Assembly: GCA_021018815.1 (NCBI GenBank)
Contig: JAITYX010000045.1
Coordinates: 2,232,001-2,296,000 of the forward strand
DNA from: Talinum fruticosum
Lineage: Eukaryota > Streptophyta > Magnoliopsida > Caryophyllales > Talinaceae
DNA length: 64,000 nt
Direction of reading: 5' to 3'
In this document: piece after piece, positions 35,026 to 46,699 of the stretch
Position numbering within the stretch: the stretch's first letter is position 1
Layout: every line of letters begins with the position of its first letter
Translations under genes and position numbers: made by a program
The notes under the pieces: model-generated
The model's input: the letters and a program-made list of their open reading frames with translations, nothing else
Databases searched by the model: none
Told to the model about the DNA's origin: nothing

Positions 35026-35672
35026 ATGAATGGTTCTCTACTTTATCTCACATCTAGTAGGCCGGATATCATGTTTAGTGTCCGCCTCTGTGCAAGATTT
35101 CAAGCTAATCCCAAAGAATCACATCTTAGTGCGGTGAAGAGAATTTTTAGATATCTTATAGGGGCTCAGAATCTTGGTCCATGGTTTACAAAGAACTCAG
35201 AACTAACTCTCACTTGATACTCGGATGTTGACTATGTTGGATACAAGGTTGATAGATAGAGAACATCAGGAGCATGCCAATTTCTGGGTAAATCCCTTGT
35301 CTCATAGCACTCAAAGAAGCGTAACTTAGTCGCTCTATCAACTGCCGAGGCTGAGTACATTGCAGCTAGAGCTTGCTGTGCTCGGATTCTCTTGATCAAG
35401 CAGCACTTGAAGGATCTTGGATTATCATTCACATCTATCCCAATCAAGTGTGACAATCAAAGTGCAATCAGCATTACTAAGAATAGAGTTCAACACTTAA
35501 AGACAAATCATATTGAGGTCGAGTGTTATTTTCGAGAGACCATTCCGAGAAAGGTGTTATTAAACTTGAGTTTATTCCTACTAAATTTCGGTTAGCTGAT
35601 ATTTTCACTAAACCTCTTAGTGAGGATCAATTTTTCTTTATTAGAAATGAACTTGGCATGATTAATGCATGA
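35026..35672 (+). pseudogene. RNase H of copia element 1, broken
   Basis: GSLLYLTSSRPDIMFSVRLC and FQANPKESHLSAVKRIFRYL (35030-35160), then the RNase H core YSDVDYVGYKVDR, SGACQFLGKSLV and AEAEYIAARACCARIL (35218-35390), and IKCDNQSAISITKNRVQHLK. It ends near ELGMINA stop at 35672. Stops occur near 35216, 35258 and 35306. It removes the RNA strand during reverse transcription in intact relatives. Confidence 0.85.
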
Positions 35673-36256
35673 TTATGTGATTTATTGCTTAAGTTATTTT
35701 TTCATGATTGAGTGTTATATGCCTTGAGTAGATAACAAATAGATCGATTGACTTAGAATGAAATTGAGTTATGCATTATAGATTTTCCGAGTGTTCCGAG
35801 TCACTCGGACACTTTACTGAGTCGGACTCATATTATGGGCAAAATGGACATCAAAATTCCGAGGTCATCTCTAGATAAATGGAGAATCTCATAAAAATTT
35901 TTAAAAACTCTTTCTTCTTTCTCTCTCTCTCTCTCTCGTCACGTGAACAATCGACAGAAACTAGTCGTTAGAAGAAAGTTGTTGGAGAAACTAGTCGTTA
36001 TCTGCGCAGAGCGACTCAACGATCCGAGAATCGTTGCTTGGTATTCGAGTTAGAAAGCTGGTTGGAAGCCCTTTTCTGCTATAAATAGCACCGCTTCACT
36101 TTCTTTTCTTCACTTTACCAACTTATTGCTCACACCCTTGCTCTTTTCGCTTACAAACTCTCTCTCTTTACCCATGTTCTTTCTCTCGTTTCTCAAGTCT
36201 CTTTGTTCTCTATTCTCTCTCTACTCTCTCGATCACTCTCTAATCTCTTTGAGAAC
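35673..36256 (+). other. Intergenic region between pol and accessory ORF, element 1
   Basis: Non-coding. Contains the palindrome-like TTCCGAGT-C-ACTCGGA at 35794-35809, a (CT)n run at 35920-35938, a TATA box at 36080 and a pyrimidine-rich leader (36100-36245). Confidence 0.5.
36080..36087 (+). promoter_or_regulatory. TATA box of the accessory ORF, element 1
   Basis: GCTATAAATAGCA, a consensus plant TATA box, 177 bp upstream of the ATG at 36257. The intervening sequence is CT-rich, like a plant 5' leader. Element 2 has TATAAATA at the equivalent place. Confidence 0.55.
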
Positions 36257-37824
36257 ATGCCTAAGAGAGGAACCGCTCAAGAAGAAGGCTCGGCCACCAA
36301 GAAGGCCAGAACTTAGTCTACTCGGTTTGAGGTTTCACAAGGCAAAGGCAAAGAGCCCGCCTCGGATCCACCAAAGCACTTTGTTGCCCAACACTTTATC
36401 CTGGATGACAAGTTCTTCCCGAAAACTTCCTTTTCTTGGGTGAAACACATCCTCAAAACGAAGTGTATTCATATCTTTGTTTACGTGAGTACATTTACCC
36501 GGACCTAGTGTCCGAGTTCTACGCTCACATGACCGCCTCATAAGGCGTCATCTCCTCTCTGGTCTAAGGTAAGACCATTCCCATCAATCTTCATTAACTT
36601 CACACACTTTTTGATGTGAAGGCCCTCTTTCTCAATTCTAACCTTGTTCTATTCAATGAAGTCGCTGACAACTTCTTTGAAAAATACGCCAAAGAGGTTC
36701 CCGAGTCCGGAAAGAATTTTTCTGTGACTCGGATGAAGTCGGGAGCTAGGCTTCGTGTTTTATTCCGATGAGAACTTTCTTCTCTCATCATTCTTGTAAA
36801 GAGAACCCCAACTCAAAAGTTCTTAAGGTTCTCTATAATATTCTTGAGGGCTACAAAGTAGACCTCTTTCCTTTAATTCTAGAGTAGATGGCAACTGTGC
36901 TTGCTAGCTCTAAGAAGTCCGCTCCATATCCTTTCGAGGCACTTATGACCGCTGTTTTCAAACAATTTTAGATCCCTCTTCCCTCGACCCCAATGCTTGC
37001 TTGGAACCCGTAGTCTATCTTGGCAAGAATGAGCTTACGGGTCTAGGATACCGGGAAGTTAAACCTGGTGTCTAGGTTCATGTGTTTGAGTTACCTCCTC
37101 CACCTCGGACCGAGACTACTCCGGAGGTACTACTTCTAGCTGCTAGACCTTCCGCTTCTCAACCCATTCCTTACGTTGAGCAGACTTTCTCAAATAGCCA
37201 ACAAGTTTACCTCTCCGGCTGAAGAGTTGCAATCAACTCGAAGTCATTCAAGGGCTTCATTCCAACATCTGTTTCGATGCAAAAACAAGCACAGTCTCAT
37301 CTCGGAGAAAACCAAGAGCTGATTTCTAAGCTTAAGGAGGTCATCAAGGAACAACAAGAATAGATCGAGTCGCCTCTAAGAGCACGGCTCTAAGGTAGTT
37401 GAGGACTCAAAATCCTCTAAAACTTCGAGGAGTCCTCCAGTCCTTCCAAATCCAAATAAACGGAACTCGAAGAGGAAGCTAAAGTACAACAAGGAAATGT
37501 TGAAGGAAGAGAAGAAAAAGCACCACAAGAGGAAGCTAGTCAGCCTGAGGACCACGGAAATAAAGAACTTAAGGTGATCTCCTCATATCACACTCGAGTG
37601 CCTCAAAAGAGGTCGGCGAAGCTGGTCAATCCAAAGCCCTCGCCTCGGAACCTCTACTAGCACCTATCTTTAAAGAATAGCCAGAAGAAGAAGAGGAAGA
37701 TATGCCTTTGGTTCATAGAACCAGGATCTCTCAACTTCCCGATGTACCAATTCTGCAGCCACCTCGCTCGGCTATGTCAACACAAGCTTATAGGAGTAGG
37801 CGCATAGCACGCTCTTCAAGATAG
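36257..37824 (+). pseudogene. Accessory ORF at the env-like position, element 1, broken
   Basis: Begins MPKRGTAQEEG..TKKAR, a basic nuclear-signal-like start. HFVAQHFILDDKFFPKTSFS (about 36375-36435), a YPDLVSEFYAHMTA block (about 36490-36540) and VADNFFEKYAKEVPESGKNF (36663-36722) follow. A Ser/Pro/Glu-rich, partly coiled C-terminal half ends PLVHRTRISQLPDVPILQPP..RIARSSR stop at 37824. The EFYAHM-type block resembles plant 'putative transposon protein' domains carried by many retroelements. Sireviruses often have an env-like ORF here, but I see no signal peptide or membrane segment, so the env label is positional only. Multiple stops and frameshifts. Confidence 0.6.
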
Positions 37825-38230
37825 AACGCTCCTCCCTCTTAATTTTTTTACCTCGGATTTTATTTTTATCCAACATCTTTTGTACTTACTTGCTCTTTCC
37901 ACCTTTGTTTTGTTACTTTTGTTGAAATGCATAGGGGAGAGAAAAGATAGAAAATTAGATGTTTGGTTTAGGGGAGTTTCCCTTACCTTTTCCGAATTAA
38001 GAGTTTATTTTTTACTCTTGTATGTATGTTTCTTACACTTAATGAAATATCTATTTACGAGTTATATTTTTGTCGACTCTAATACTTGACTCTTTAACAT
38101 TTCTGCTCCAACTAAAACAAGAAGTATGTTACGAGTTATGTTCGATTGAGATTTTCTTTTGCTCCGATCAATTCGTTACGAAAACTTAACTATTTAAACT
38201 AACAAGTTTCTATCTTAAGTATGGAATACC
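37825..38230 (+). other. Region with GGGGAG purine tracts before the 3' LTR, element 1
   Basis: Purine-rich tracts ATAGGGGAGAGAAAAGATAG (37930) and TTAGGGGAGTTTCCC (37968) recur in the same place in element 2. Sireviruses are known for several polypurine-like motifs upstream of the 3' LTR. The junction AAGTATGGAATACC|CACTCG at 38230 lacks the AAAAAGGGGAGAT tract that element 2 has next to its LTR. Confidence 0.5.
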
Positions 38231-39566
38231 CACTCGAAACCAATCTTTCAACATAACACTCTAAACTATATTTCGGACCCACTCAAACATCACTCATAAC
38301 TATCTCATGAGTAAATAATTTCTCTACCACATTTATTCCGAGCACTAACTTCATATTTCTAGTTAAAATTAATTACAACGTTGATTCTTATTTCTAAGTC
38401 AGGTTTATTTATGGAGAATTATTTGCTTGATCAAGTTCATGTATCCTGATATTTTTTCTCTCTAATTTAATCACTTTAAGGATTTACTCAAGATGGAATC
38501 GAACCTAATGGATATTAGACTCAGAAAATTCTACTCTTTTAGGCTAAAGATAATTAAGTGCTTAATTACTCTAATTTAAATATTATATGTCTCTAATCTT
38601 GGACAAAAGTTTTTTATACTTTGAGTACCACTTTGATTTCTTTTATAGGTTGTTTAAACAAGCCTAATCTGAAATTTGAAAAGCAAAAGCAACCTAGGTT
38701 TCTAGCCGTTAAACACCAACAGATAGAAAATAGATATTTCTAGACCTGGCTTAGATACCGTGATCCGGGTTGTTTGTTTCCAAAACTAGATAATTGCAAC
38801 TTTGAGTCTAATAGTTGTTTCCACCTCGGTTTTCAATCACCACCGGATGATTGGACCATCTTTTGAGCCAAGAACCATTGTACAACGTTTAATTCTCAAC
38901 GGATCTTTTTGAGTGACTCATAATAGTCGTTACAACAGCTAGTAAAGATCACCGAGTCCGAACCAGTCTCAACAGTCATTCTGTCTAGATTTGACTTGGT
39001 GTTTGCATTCTTGTTTTTGAGTGTTTTTGAGTGAACCATTGCTAAACACTTGCTTACTGCATTCTTACTCAATGTTCAACTTACAACTCTTAATTTGTAA
39101 TCTCTTACTTTCGAGTTGTAAAGAAAGTCTTGTAATCATTTACATTCTTTTCTTAATTTCTTTCTAAGTCTCTTAACCGAGCTGTAAAGCCTAACTCAGC
39201 TCGGTTGTCCTCGATCTGTAGGGGTTAACTCGGTCAGGAAGTACTAGATCAAATAAGGGAACTTCGAGTTTAGGAAAAATTTATAAAGGAATTGTCTAAG
39301 TGAGCAATTCGGTAAGAGTCGATCCTTTATAATTGAGGATTCAATTAGTGGATTTGACTTGGTGTTTGCATTAGCATCGTACGTGGTTTTACGCCTCGAA
39401 GGGTTTCCACGTATCTCTAAATGTCTTTCTTTCGAGTCCAATGTAGACTCGGAATGCATTCTGTTCTATTACGTGCAAAAAGAGTTTGATTTTTATCTAA
39501 AATCTTCCATCACCCTATTCATGCCCCCTTCTAGGGTGACTTAGCCTCTCCAAGAGCAAACTTTCA
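38231..39566 (+). mobile_element. 3' LTR of Sirevirus-type copia element 1
   Basis: 1,336 bp, ending AGAGCAAACTTTCA. Collinear with the 5' LTR at 27832-29177, but the two differ at very many positions by substitution and small indels, so the insertion is old. Lacks the TGAAGACTC start, as does the 5' LTR. The right flank is TGAGG; no matching left duplication was found. Confidence 0.8.
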
Positions 39567-39615
39567 TGAGGTCCATCAAACACATTAATGTATGATAGAT
39601 TTCTTGATTTTATAT

Positions 39616-41190
39616 TGAAGGTTTGCTCGGGGAGAGTCCGAGTCACCCTAGAGGAGGTGAATAGGGTGATAGAAAATTCTTTTGAAAATACACACTTTTG
39701 TGCAAGTAAAGAGGCAAAGACAGAATCCGAGTCTAATAATAGAGTCGAAAAGATTGGACTCGTAAAGTAATGAATCGGAAGAAGCAAGAGCACTAAGGTC
39801 GTCCGAGTCTAGAATGAACTCGGAAAAGAACACGAGAGATTTTACGTGGAAACCCTCCTGGGGCAGAAAACCACGGCCCGTGTCAATCCAGCACACGAAG
39901 TCAAATCCACTATCTTGAGTCCACAAAATACCGTGAACTTGACGGAACCCGAGTTGCTCCCTTAGACAACTCTATATAGATTTTCCTAGACTCGAAGTTA
40001 CCTTATCCGATCTAGTACTTCCTAGCTGAGATAACCCTTACAGCTAGGGACAACTAAGCTGAATTAACCTTTACAGCTTAGTCAAGGACCTTACAAAGAA
40101 TGTAAGAAGAGTATGTAACTAACTACAAGACCTTACAACTCGAAAGTAATGAATTACGAGTGGGAGTTGTAAGTTGAAGATTGAGAGTAAATACAATAAC
40201 TTTGATCAAGTAAGTGTATAGACAATATATTCGGCAACCTTCAAATCTTGTGGAGTGGCTTCTATTTATAGATAACCAAGCGAGTAGCCGTTATCCTCAT
40301 CTCGCTGACCGAGAGTCCTCTCGTGACCGTTGTGAAAGGCTTTCGAGTCACTCAGAAAGTATCGGTTGAAATATGGACGTTGGACAACGGTTTAACTCTC
40401 TTGGAAGTCCCAAAACCATCGGTTGTGTCTTGATAAATGTGGTGGAAACCACCGTTGAAGCTTAGCGTTCCATTTTTCCGGATATGGAAGCGGACGGCTT
40501 CGACACAATCTTACGGGACTAAAGCGAGGAAGGTGAAAAGCCATATCTTCCGGTGATTTGACGTTACGAAGCTGGCTACTTTTGTAGTTTGAAAAGATAT
40601 CCTCAATTGAATAACCTACAAAAGTAAAACACCTTCGGTTCTCAAAGTATAAAATACTTTGGTCCAAGGTTAGACACGAGATAACAAAATAATTTTGAAA
40701 AATTATGCAATTGATTATCCGAGTCGAGAAAGAAATGGAATTTTACGAGTCTAATATCCATGATACTCGGAATTCCATATGACTTAGTCTTAAGTAAAGA
40801 AACACGTTCTATAGCGAATATCGAGTGGGAAAGAACTTGATATAGACTAAGCATGAAATGAACTATGAATGCTGACTATGCAAACAATAGAGTAAATAAC
40901 CACAAGTCGGATTCCGAGTGAGAAACAGCGGAATACTGGTATATTCAGAATGTGATTAATCCGAGTGAGAGTGGACTCGGAATAAAGAACCGGTTTTACG
41001 ATGCGCTAAGCGAAAGCGATAACAGAGATGAGTGAGGGTCGAATCACTTAGAGAAGATACTATTTTACTCAAGTAAGTTTCTAAGACACGAGAGAATGCC
41101 TTGGAATCAAAACTCTATAAGAATGACATCGTTATACCCGATTCCTTTTGCATGACTCGGAAAGATATAGAGCGATGTATCGAGTCTTCA
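39616..41190 (-). repeat. 3' LTR of copia element 2
   Basis: 1,575 bp. Reverse strand from TGAAGACTCGATACATCG to GAGCAAACCTTCA. Differs from the 5' LTR by scattered single-base indels and few substitutions. TTCTATTTATAGA at 40258-40270 holds the likely TATA box (TCTATAAATAG on the reverse strand). Confidence 0.92.
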
Positions 41191-41470
41191 ATCTCCCCTT
41201 TTTGATGAAAGGCATTCCATACTTAAACAGAAACTTTGTTAGAGGAAAATAGATTGATTACGAGTAGTTTGATAAAAAGTAAGGCATATTGAATAGATCG
41301 AGCAATATACAATATATCGGAGCAAATTAAAGTATGCTTTAACTCATTAACTCGGAAAAGAAAGAACTCAGAAATGAATAGGGAAATGCATCAATTCATT
41401 AAAAAATTACAAGGGAATAAACTCCCCTAAACAAGACAACCAGTTTCGACTACATTTCTCCCCCTTGCCT
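41191..41470 (-). other. Purine tracts upstream of the 3' LTR, element 2
   Basis: Reverse-strand tracts AAAAAGGGGAGAT (41203-41191, touching the LTR), TTTAGGGGAGTTTA (about 41432-41419) and GCAAGGGGGAGAAATG (about 41468-41453). The first is the likely plus-strand primer; repeats of GGGGAG upstream fit the multiple-PPT habit of Sireviruses. Confidence 0.65.
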
Positions 41471-43191
41471 TTCAGCAAAAACAAGAAACAAAAAGAAGGG
41501 AGAAAAGTACAAGTAAAACATATAAGTTGTCCGGACAAAAGAAAATTTTGAAGCAGAAACTCTGGAGACACCGAGGAATTGTGACTCGGTGCATGGCTCC
41601 AACTAGGAAGGAGGGATTTCGAGTGGAGGCGGAGGTGCGCCGGCGCTGATATGATCTTGACGATGTGCTTGAGCGCGGCGAAGGGAGAACCGGAATAGTT
41701 CTCAAGGGCTCGGCTACGAGGGGCTGACCGGAGAGAGTGGATCGAGGGTTCTTCCCTTGGGACCTCGAGGGCTGGAGGCGGCCGCTCCGGCCGACTCGCT
41801 GGAGGAGCGAGATCTTCGACCCACTCGGGCTAGCCATGCGAGCTGAGTACAGCAATTTGGGCTTGGGGAGCGGTCGCCACGGCCTCTTCTTCCCTTTGCC
41901 CGGAAGGGCCCACTTGGCCGTAGGTTCCTCAGGCATCCTCCGCTGCATCTGCGGCTTCTTCCTCTGCTTCCTCGGCTTCCTCGCTGTCCGAGGAGGTCAA
42001 GCCTGGGCTCGAAGACGCCTCGGATGTGTCCGAGTCATCCGGGTCTCGAGCCGCCTTGGACCGTCTTTCTCCGAGGAGCTCAGCCAGCTCCGCTCCTTAA
42101 CCAGCTCCCTCATCTCAAGAACGAGAGGCTGCTGCTCTCGGATTTGGGACCGACCGGTCTTTTGGTTGATGGTCGGACCACTGAAGAACAGACTTGAAAC
42201 CCCGAGCATGTCTCCGAATTCGGAAGACACAGAGGTGATCTTGTCCATGAAGACAGGGTACAAGAGGGCAGAGAGAGTTTTGGAAGCACCGGAGGTGGAG
42301 GCACCACCAGGTGAAGAGGGAAGAGGAAGAGGGGTGGATTTCGAGTCCGAGGTGGAGAAGGAGGCCTCGGCTACGAGTTGTGAACCCGGACACCGGGGTT
42401 AGTTTCTCGGTATCCGTACCCTCGGAGTTCCTTCTTGCCGACCACAATGGCCGCCTCGGACACCGCGTTAGGGTCGAGAGGAAGAGGAACTTGGAATTGT
42501 TTGAAAACAAGGTTGAGAAGAGCACCGAAAGGAAGGGAGGTGTTCTTCTTGGTTTGGAGTTGAGCTGGCACAGCGGCCATCCGCTCAATGATGGAGGGGA
42601 AGAGGTCGACTTCGTATCCCTCCGGGATATCGAAGAGGGCTTTGAGGTGCTTGGAGTTGGGGTTCTCCTTGCTAGAATGCTTGTGAGAAGAAGGTTCTCA
42701 TCAGCAGGAAACACTGAAGTCCGGCTTCGACTTCAAGCGAGTCACGAAAAGTTCTTTCTGGACCCGGGGAATTCTTTAGCATATTTTTCAAAGAAGTCGT
42801 CGGCGACTTCGAGTGAAAGGGATAGGGTTACTTGTTCAAGAAGAGAGAAGAAACTTTGAACAGTCCGTGAAGAAGGGAGGTGTTGATACTGAACGAGTAA
42901 TGTTACGGACCCGAGAGGTTAGAACATTTTCGGAGTGAGAGAGGTGAGTATAAAACTCGAAACGAGTTCGGGATAGATGAACTCGCTGAAACACAAGAAA
43001 GGGTAGACTCCGGTGGTTTGGATATGGGTCAACCAGGAGAATTTGGTTGTTGGGAAGAATTTGTCGTCCAGGCGCAAGGTGCTTGGGTGACAACGAGTTT
43101 AGAAGGGGTTCGAGCTTTACGGCTTGTTGGTGCGAGGCTTCTTAGAGGTTGAAGAAACTCGAAAGTCGGGATGGTTTCCTCTTTTAGGCAT
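41471..43191 (-). pseudogene. Accessory ORF at the env-like position, element 2, broken
   Basis: Starts MPKRGNHPDFRVSSTSKKPR at 43191. After frame changes it shows a FSEFIYPELV block (about 43000-42965) and LEVADDFFEKYAKEFPGSRK (about 42815-42757). PADENLLLTSILARRTPTP, GYEVDLFPSIIERMAAVPAQ and LVFKQFQVPLPLDPNAVSEA lead to KKELRGYGYRETNPGVRVH (42720-42375). A Ser/Glu-rich tail runs to a stop near 41913 (EEEAADAAEDA), with possible further reading to 41472. Collinear with 36257-37824 of element 1, so this is a shared family gene. No membrane segment seen. Function unknown. Confidence 0.62.
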
Positions 43192-43430
43192 GGTGAGAGA
43201 AGAAAAGATAAAGCTTTGCGAAAGAGAAAGAGAATGAGGTGTAGAAGAGAAGATAACGAAAAATGGTAGAAGAAAGAGAGATGAGCGATCGAAAACTTAC
43301 GAGAGAGAGAGAGCTTCTTCGACGTCCGCGGACGATCGGGGAACACTATTCACGTAGTAAACTTCCACGAGAAGAATTTCGTTTGAGAGGGAAGGAGTTT
43401 TAGAATATCGAGATGAAGATGGATAGTCGT

Positions 43431-43438
43431 TATTTATA
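43431..43438 (-). promoter_or_regulatory. TATA box of the accessory ORF, element 2
   Basis: Reverse strand CACTATAAATAACG, 240 bp upstream of the ATG at 43191. A CTCTCTCTCTCGTAAGTTTT sequence follows about 130 bp downstream and looks like a 5' splice donor, so the leader may be spliced. Matches the TATA box at 36080 in element 1. Confidence 0.5.
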
Positions 43439-43825
43439 GTGAGTACGCGCGCCCGTTCACTATCCGTTAAGTAACTCCGTTCGACTCGGCCCGTCCATCG
43501 ATCATAAATGCCGGTGTGACGGTTCTTCTTCAACGGTTGAGATATCAGCGGTTCAAAATCTGCGGTTATGATCCGATCGCAGCGCTCGAGAAAGAGAGAG
43601 AAAAAGGGTTTGAAATTGTAATCCGAAACTCTCCACTGTTCTAGAGATAGCTTCGAGAAAATTTGATGTCCAAATTTCTCTTACGTCCGAGTTTGACTCG
43701 GAAAAGTTTCGAGTGACTCGAAACACGAAATAACTATCAGCCCAGTATCACGTGATCAATCGAACTAATGGTTATTAACAATGGAAGCACATGGCACGAA
43801 ATATTCACGAATCATAACACAAAAC

Positions 43826-44330
43826 TAAGCATTTAACATACCAAGCTCATTCCGAATAAAACAGAATTGATCTTCACCAAGAGGCTTGGTAAAGATATCA
43901 GCTAATTGAAGATTAGTAGGAACGAACTCAAGTGTGATATCACCCTTTTCCGAGTGATCGCGTAAGAAGTGATACCGACTTCAATATGTTTTGTTTTTGA
44001 GTGCTTCGGACAGGATTCTTAGTGATACTGATTGCGCTTTGATTGTCACACTTGATTGGAACCGAGTTGAGAGATAGTCCAAGATCCTTCAAGTGTTGTT
44101 TTATCCAGAGAATCCGAGCGCAACAAGCTCCAGCGGCAATATATTCAGCTTCGCAGTTGATAGAGCTACTGAGTTTTGCTTCTTTGAGTGCCAGGATATT
44201 AGGGATTGACCCGGAAATTGGCAAGCTCCGGATGTGCTCTTTCGATCAACTTTGTATCCTGCATAGTCTGCGTCGAGTACCCGAGTCGAGTCGGTTACGA
44301 GTCTCCGGAGTACCATAGTCCTAGATTACG
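43826..44330 (-). pseudogene. RNase H of copia element 2, broken
   Basis: Reverse strand DADYAGYKVDRKSTSGACQF, QSLISWHSKKQNSVALSTA, AEYIAAGACCARILWIKQHL, LGLSLNSVPIKCDNQSAISI and TKNPVR (44290-44000). The end is IRNELGMLNA stop near 43824. Frame changes near 44150-44220 and 44000 split it. The catalytic acidic residues D (DADYAG), E (AEAEY region) and D (CDNQSA) are visible. Confidence 0.88.
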
Positions 44331-45490
44331 AGTGCTCGCAAGATATCCGAATATTCTCTTCACCGCAGTGAGATGTGATTCTTTTGGATTAGCTTGAAAT
44401 CGTGCGCATAAGCAAACACTGAACATTATATCCGGTGCGCTTGAAGTAAGATATAGCGGTGATCCAATCATACCCCGATAGAGTTTCGATCTACTTGCTT
44501 TACTGTCTCATCCGAATCGAGCTTTATACTGCTTGCTCATAGGAGTAGATGCGTGCTTTGCATCTTGAATTTTGTATTTCTTCAGCAGTTCCTTGGTGTA
44601 TTTTGATTGATGAACAAAGATTCCATCTTTGTCTTGTTTGATTTGCAGCCCAAGGAAGAAATTGAGTTCTCCCATCATACTCATTTGGAACTCTTGACTC
44701 ATCAACTCAGAAAATTCTCGGCACGGAAATTCATTAGTAGCACCGAAAATAATATCATCAACATATATTTGAACAATGAGAAAATCTTTCCCTTTGGTCT
44801 TTATGAATAGGGTCTTGTCGATCCGACCTCTTTTAAAATCATTTTGAACCGGGAAGTCTGCTCGGTCTTTCATACCAAGCTCTAGGGGCTTGCTTAAGAC
44901 CATAGAGAGCCTTTTGAAGTTTGAAAACATGATTTGGAAATTCCGAGTTTTCAAAACCAGGAGGCTGCTCGACATAGACCTCTTCTTCAATAAAACCATT
45001 GAGAAAGGCACACTTAACATCCATTTGATATAATTTAATATGCATGCAGGATGCAAATGCCAACGATATTCTAATGGCTTCAATTCTAGCTACTTGGTGC
45101 AAAGGTTTCCCCACAATCAATTCCTTCTTCTTGATTGTAACCTTGAGCTACAAGTCTAGCCTTGTTTCGACTACTATTCCACCCTCATCCAGTTTGTTTT
45201 TGAAAACCCATTTGGTTCCTATAGCTGGGTGGTCGGAAGGTCGGTTGGTCGAGTCCGGACTTGGTTTCTTTCGAATTGATTCAGCTCTTCTTGCATGGCC
45301 TCTACCCATTCGGGTTCATTAAGGGCTTCTAGTGCATTTTTGGGTTCAGTTAGTGAAATGAATGCGGTGAATGCACATAGATTATGAAGAGAAGAACGGG
45401 TTCTTACCCCACTTGTTGATGTCGAAATTATGTTTTCTTGGGGATGACTGGAAGTAAATTTGAATGCTTTACCAGTTCTTTGATTCACCA
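44331..45490 (-). pseudogene. Reverse transcriptase of copia element 2, nearly complete
   Basis: ALEALNEPEWVEAMQEELNQ (45400), VARIEAIRISLAFASCMHIK, LYQMDVKCAFLNGFIEEEVY, HVFKLQKALYGLKQAPRAWY (45100-44865), then FLIVQIYVDDIIFGATNEF (the YVDD active site, about 44790-44740), MMGELNFFLGLQIKQDKDG and KYTKELLKKYKIQDAKHAST (to 44540). One frameshift near 44880-45000 separates the two long frames and another lies near 45230. All polymerase motifs are present, unlike gypsy element A. Confidence 0.9.
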
Positions 45491-46610
45491 GGTTTGTGGA
45501 CTGAATAGCTTGATCTTCGAAGCTTGTTACGAGTGATCGGCTCCATTGACTTGCTCGCTCCGAGCGACTTCTTGAGCTATTTCATTCCGAACTTCCTCGT
45601 TACGAGTGATCTCCTTCGAGTCTTTGTAAGCTCATCTTCGTCATCATCCTTTCGAGCTTCGGTTCGAGTATGAAGATTCACTTGGTTTTTCCTGTTCAAG
45701 CTCATCAAACACTACGTGGATACTTTCTTCCACTTTGTTAGTTCTCTTGTTGAAGATACGGTAAGCTTTGCTATGAGAAGAGTAACCTAGAAAAATTCCT
45801 TCGTCGACCGAGCATCAAACTTGGTCGGATGATCCTTACCATTGTTGTGGACAAAGCACTTACATCCGAAAGATCTCGAAATGGGAAATGTTTGGCTTCC
45901 TCCCTTTGTAGAGCTCATAAGGTGTTTTCTTCAGAATGGGTCCGATGAGGCATCGATTGAGAGTGTAGTTGGTTGTGTTTCTCGCCTCGCCTGAGAAATA
46001 GTAAGGCAAGTTGTGTTCAATCATCATCGTCCTTGCTATTTCTTCAAGGGTTCTGTTCTTTCTCTCAACTACTCCATTCTGTTGAGGAGTTCTGGGTGCT
46101 TGAGAAGTTGTGAGAAATTCCATTCTTGTCACAAAACTACGAGAATTCCGAGTAATCGAACTCCCTTCCATGGTCGGTTCGAATCTTTTGAATCTGAGTC
46201 CGGGACTCCACTTGAATCTTTCTACAGAGCTTACTGAATTCCTTGAAGGCTTCATTCTTATGCTTGAGAAAACACACCCAGGTAAATCTTGAAAAATCAT
46301 CAATGATAACAAGTATGTAAGATTTACCTCCGAGACTCTTTACGAGAATTTCGCCACATAGGTCCATATGCAGTAATTCAAGCACGTTGGATGTGGAAAC
46401 TGTCTTCGAGAGATTTGAATGAAGATCTGACTTGTTTCCCTCCGGTGCATGCTTCACATACTTTATCCTTCTCAAATGCACAGTTAGGTAATCCTCTAAC
46501 CAGATGATGAGATGCAAGCTTTTTGATAGTATGCATGCTAATATGACCTAATCTACGATGCCAAGTCCAAGAATCATCTTGAAGAGATGCTTTCAAACAG
46601 GATAAATTCT
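45491..46610 (-). pseudogene. Integrase of copia element 2, broken
   Basis: Zinc-binding N-terminus DSWTWHRRLGHISMHTIKKL with CAFEKDKVCEACTGGKQ (HHCC pattern, 46580-46430). Core LLHMDLCGEILVKSLGGKSY (first D), FTWVCFLKHKNEAFKEFSKL and KIRTDHGREFDYSEFS (second D), then after a frameshift PQQNGVVERKNRTLEEIART (E, about 46090-46030). NLPYYFSGEARNTTNYTLNR, PILKKTPYELYKGRKPNISH and an Asp/Glu-rich linker to RT follow. All three catalytic residues are visible, but the frame changes at about 46140 and 45860. Confidence 0.9.
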
Positions 46611-46699
46611 GACTTGGGTCGAAAGAGGGATGATGTAGGTATTACCCGATCTCTTACCTGAAAGTTTTACCTCTTTGGTGATCTCATCCGTGATGTAGC

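Noticed and set aside
41737..42859. Two plus-strand ORFs of 221 and 182 codons
   Set aside because: They are antisense shadows of the accessory ORF, whose reverse-strand reading matches element 1.
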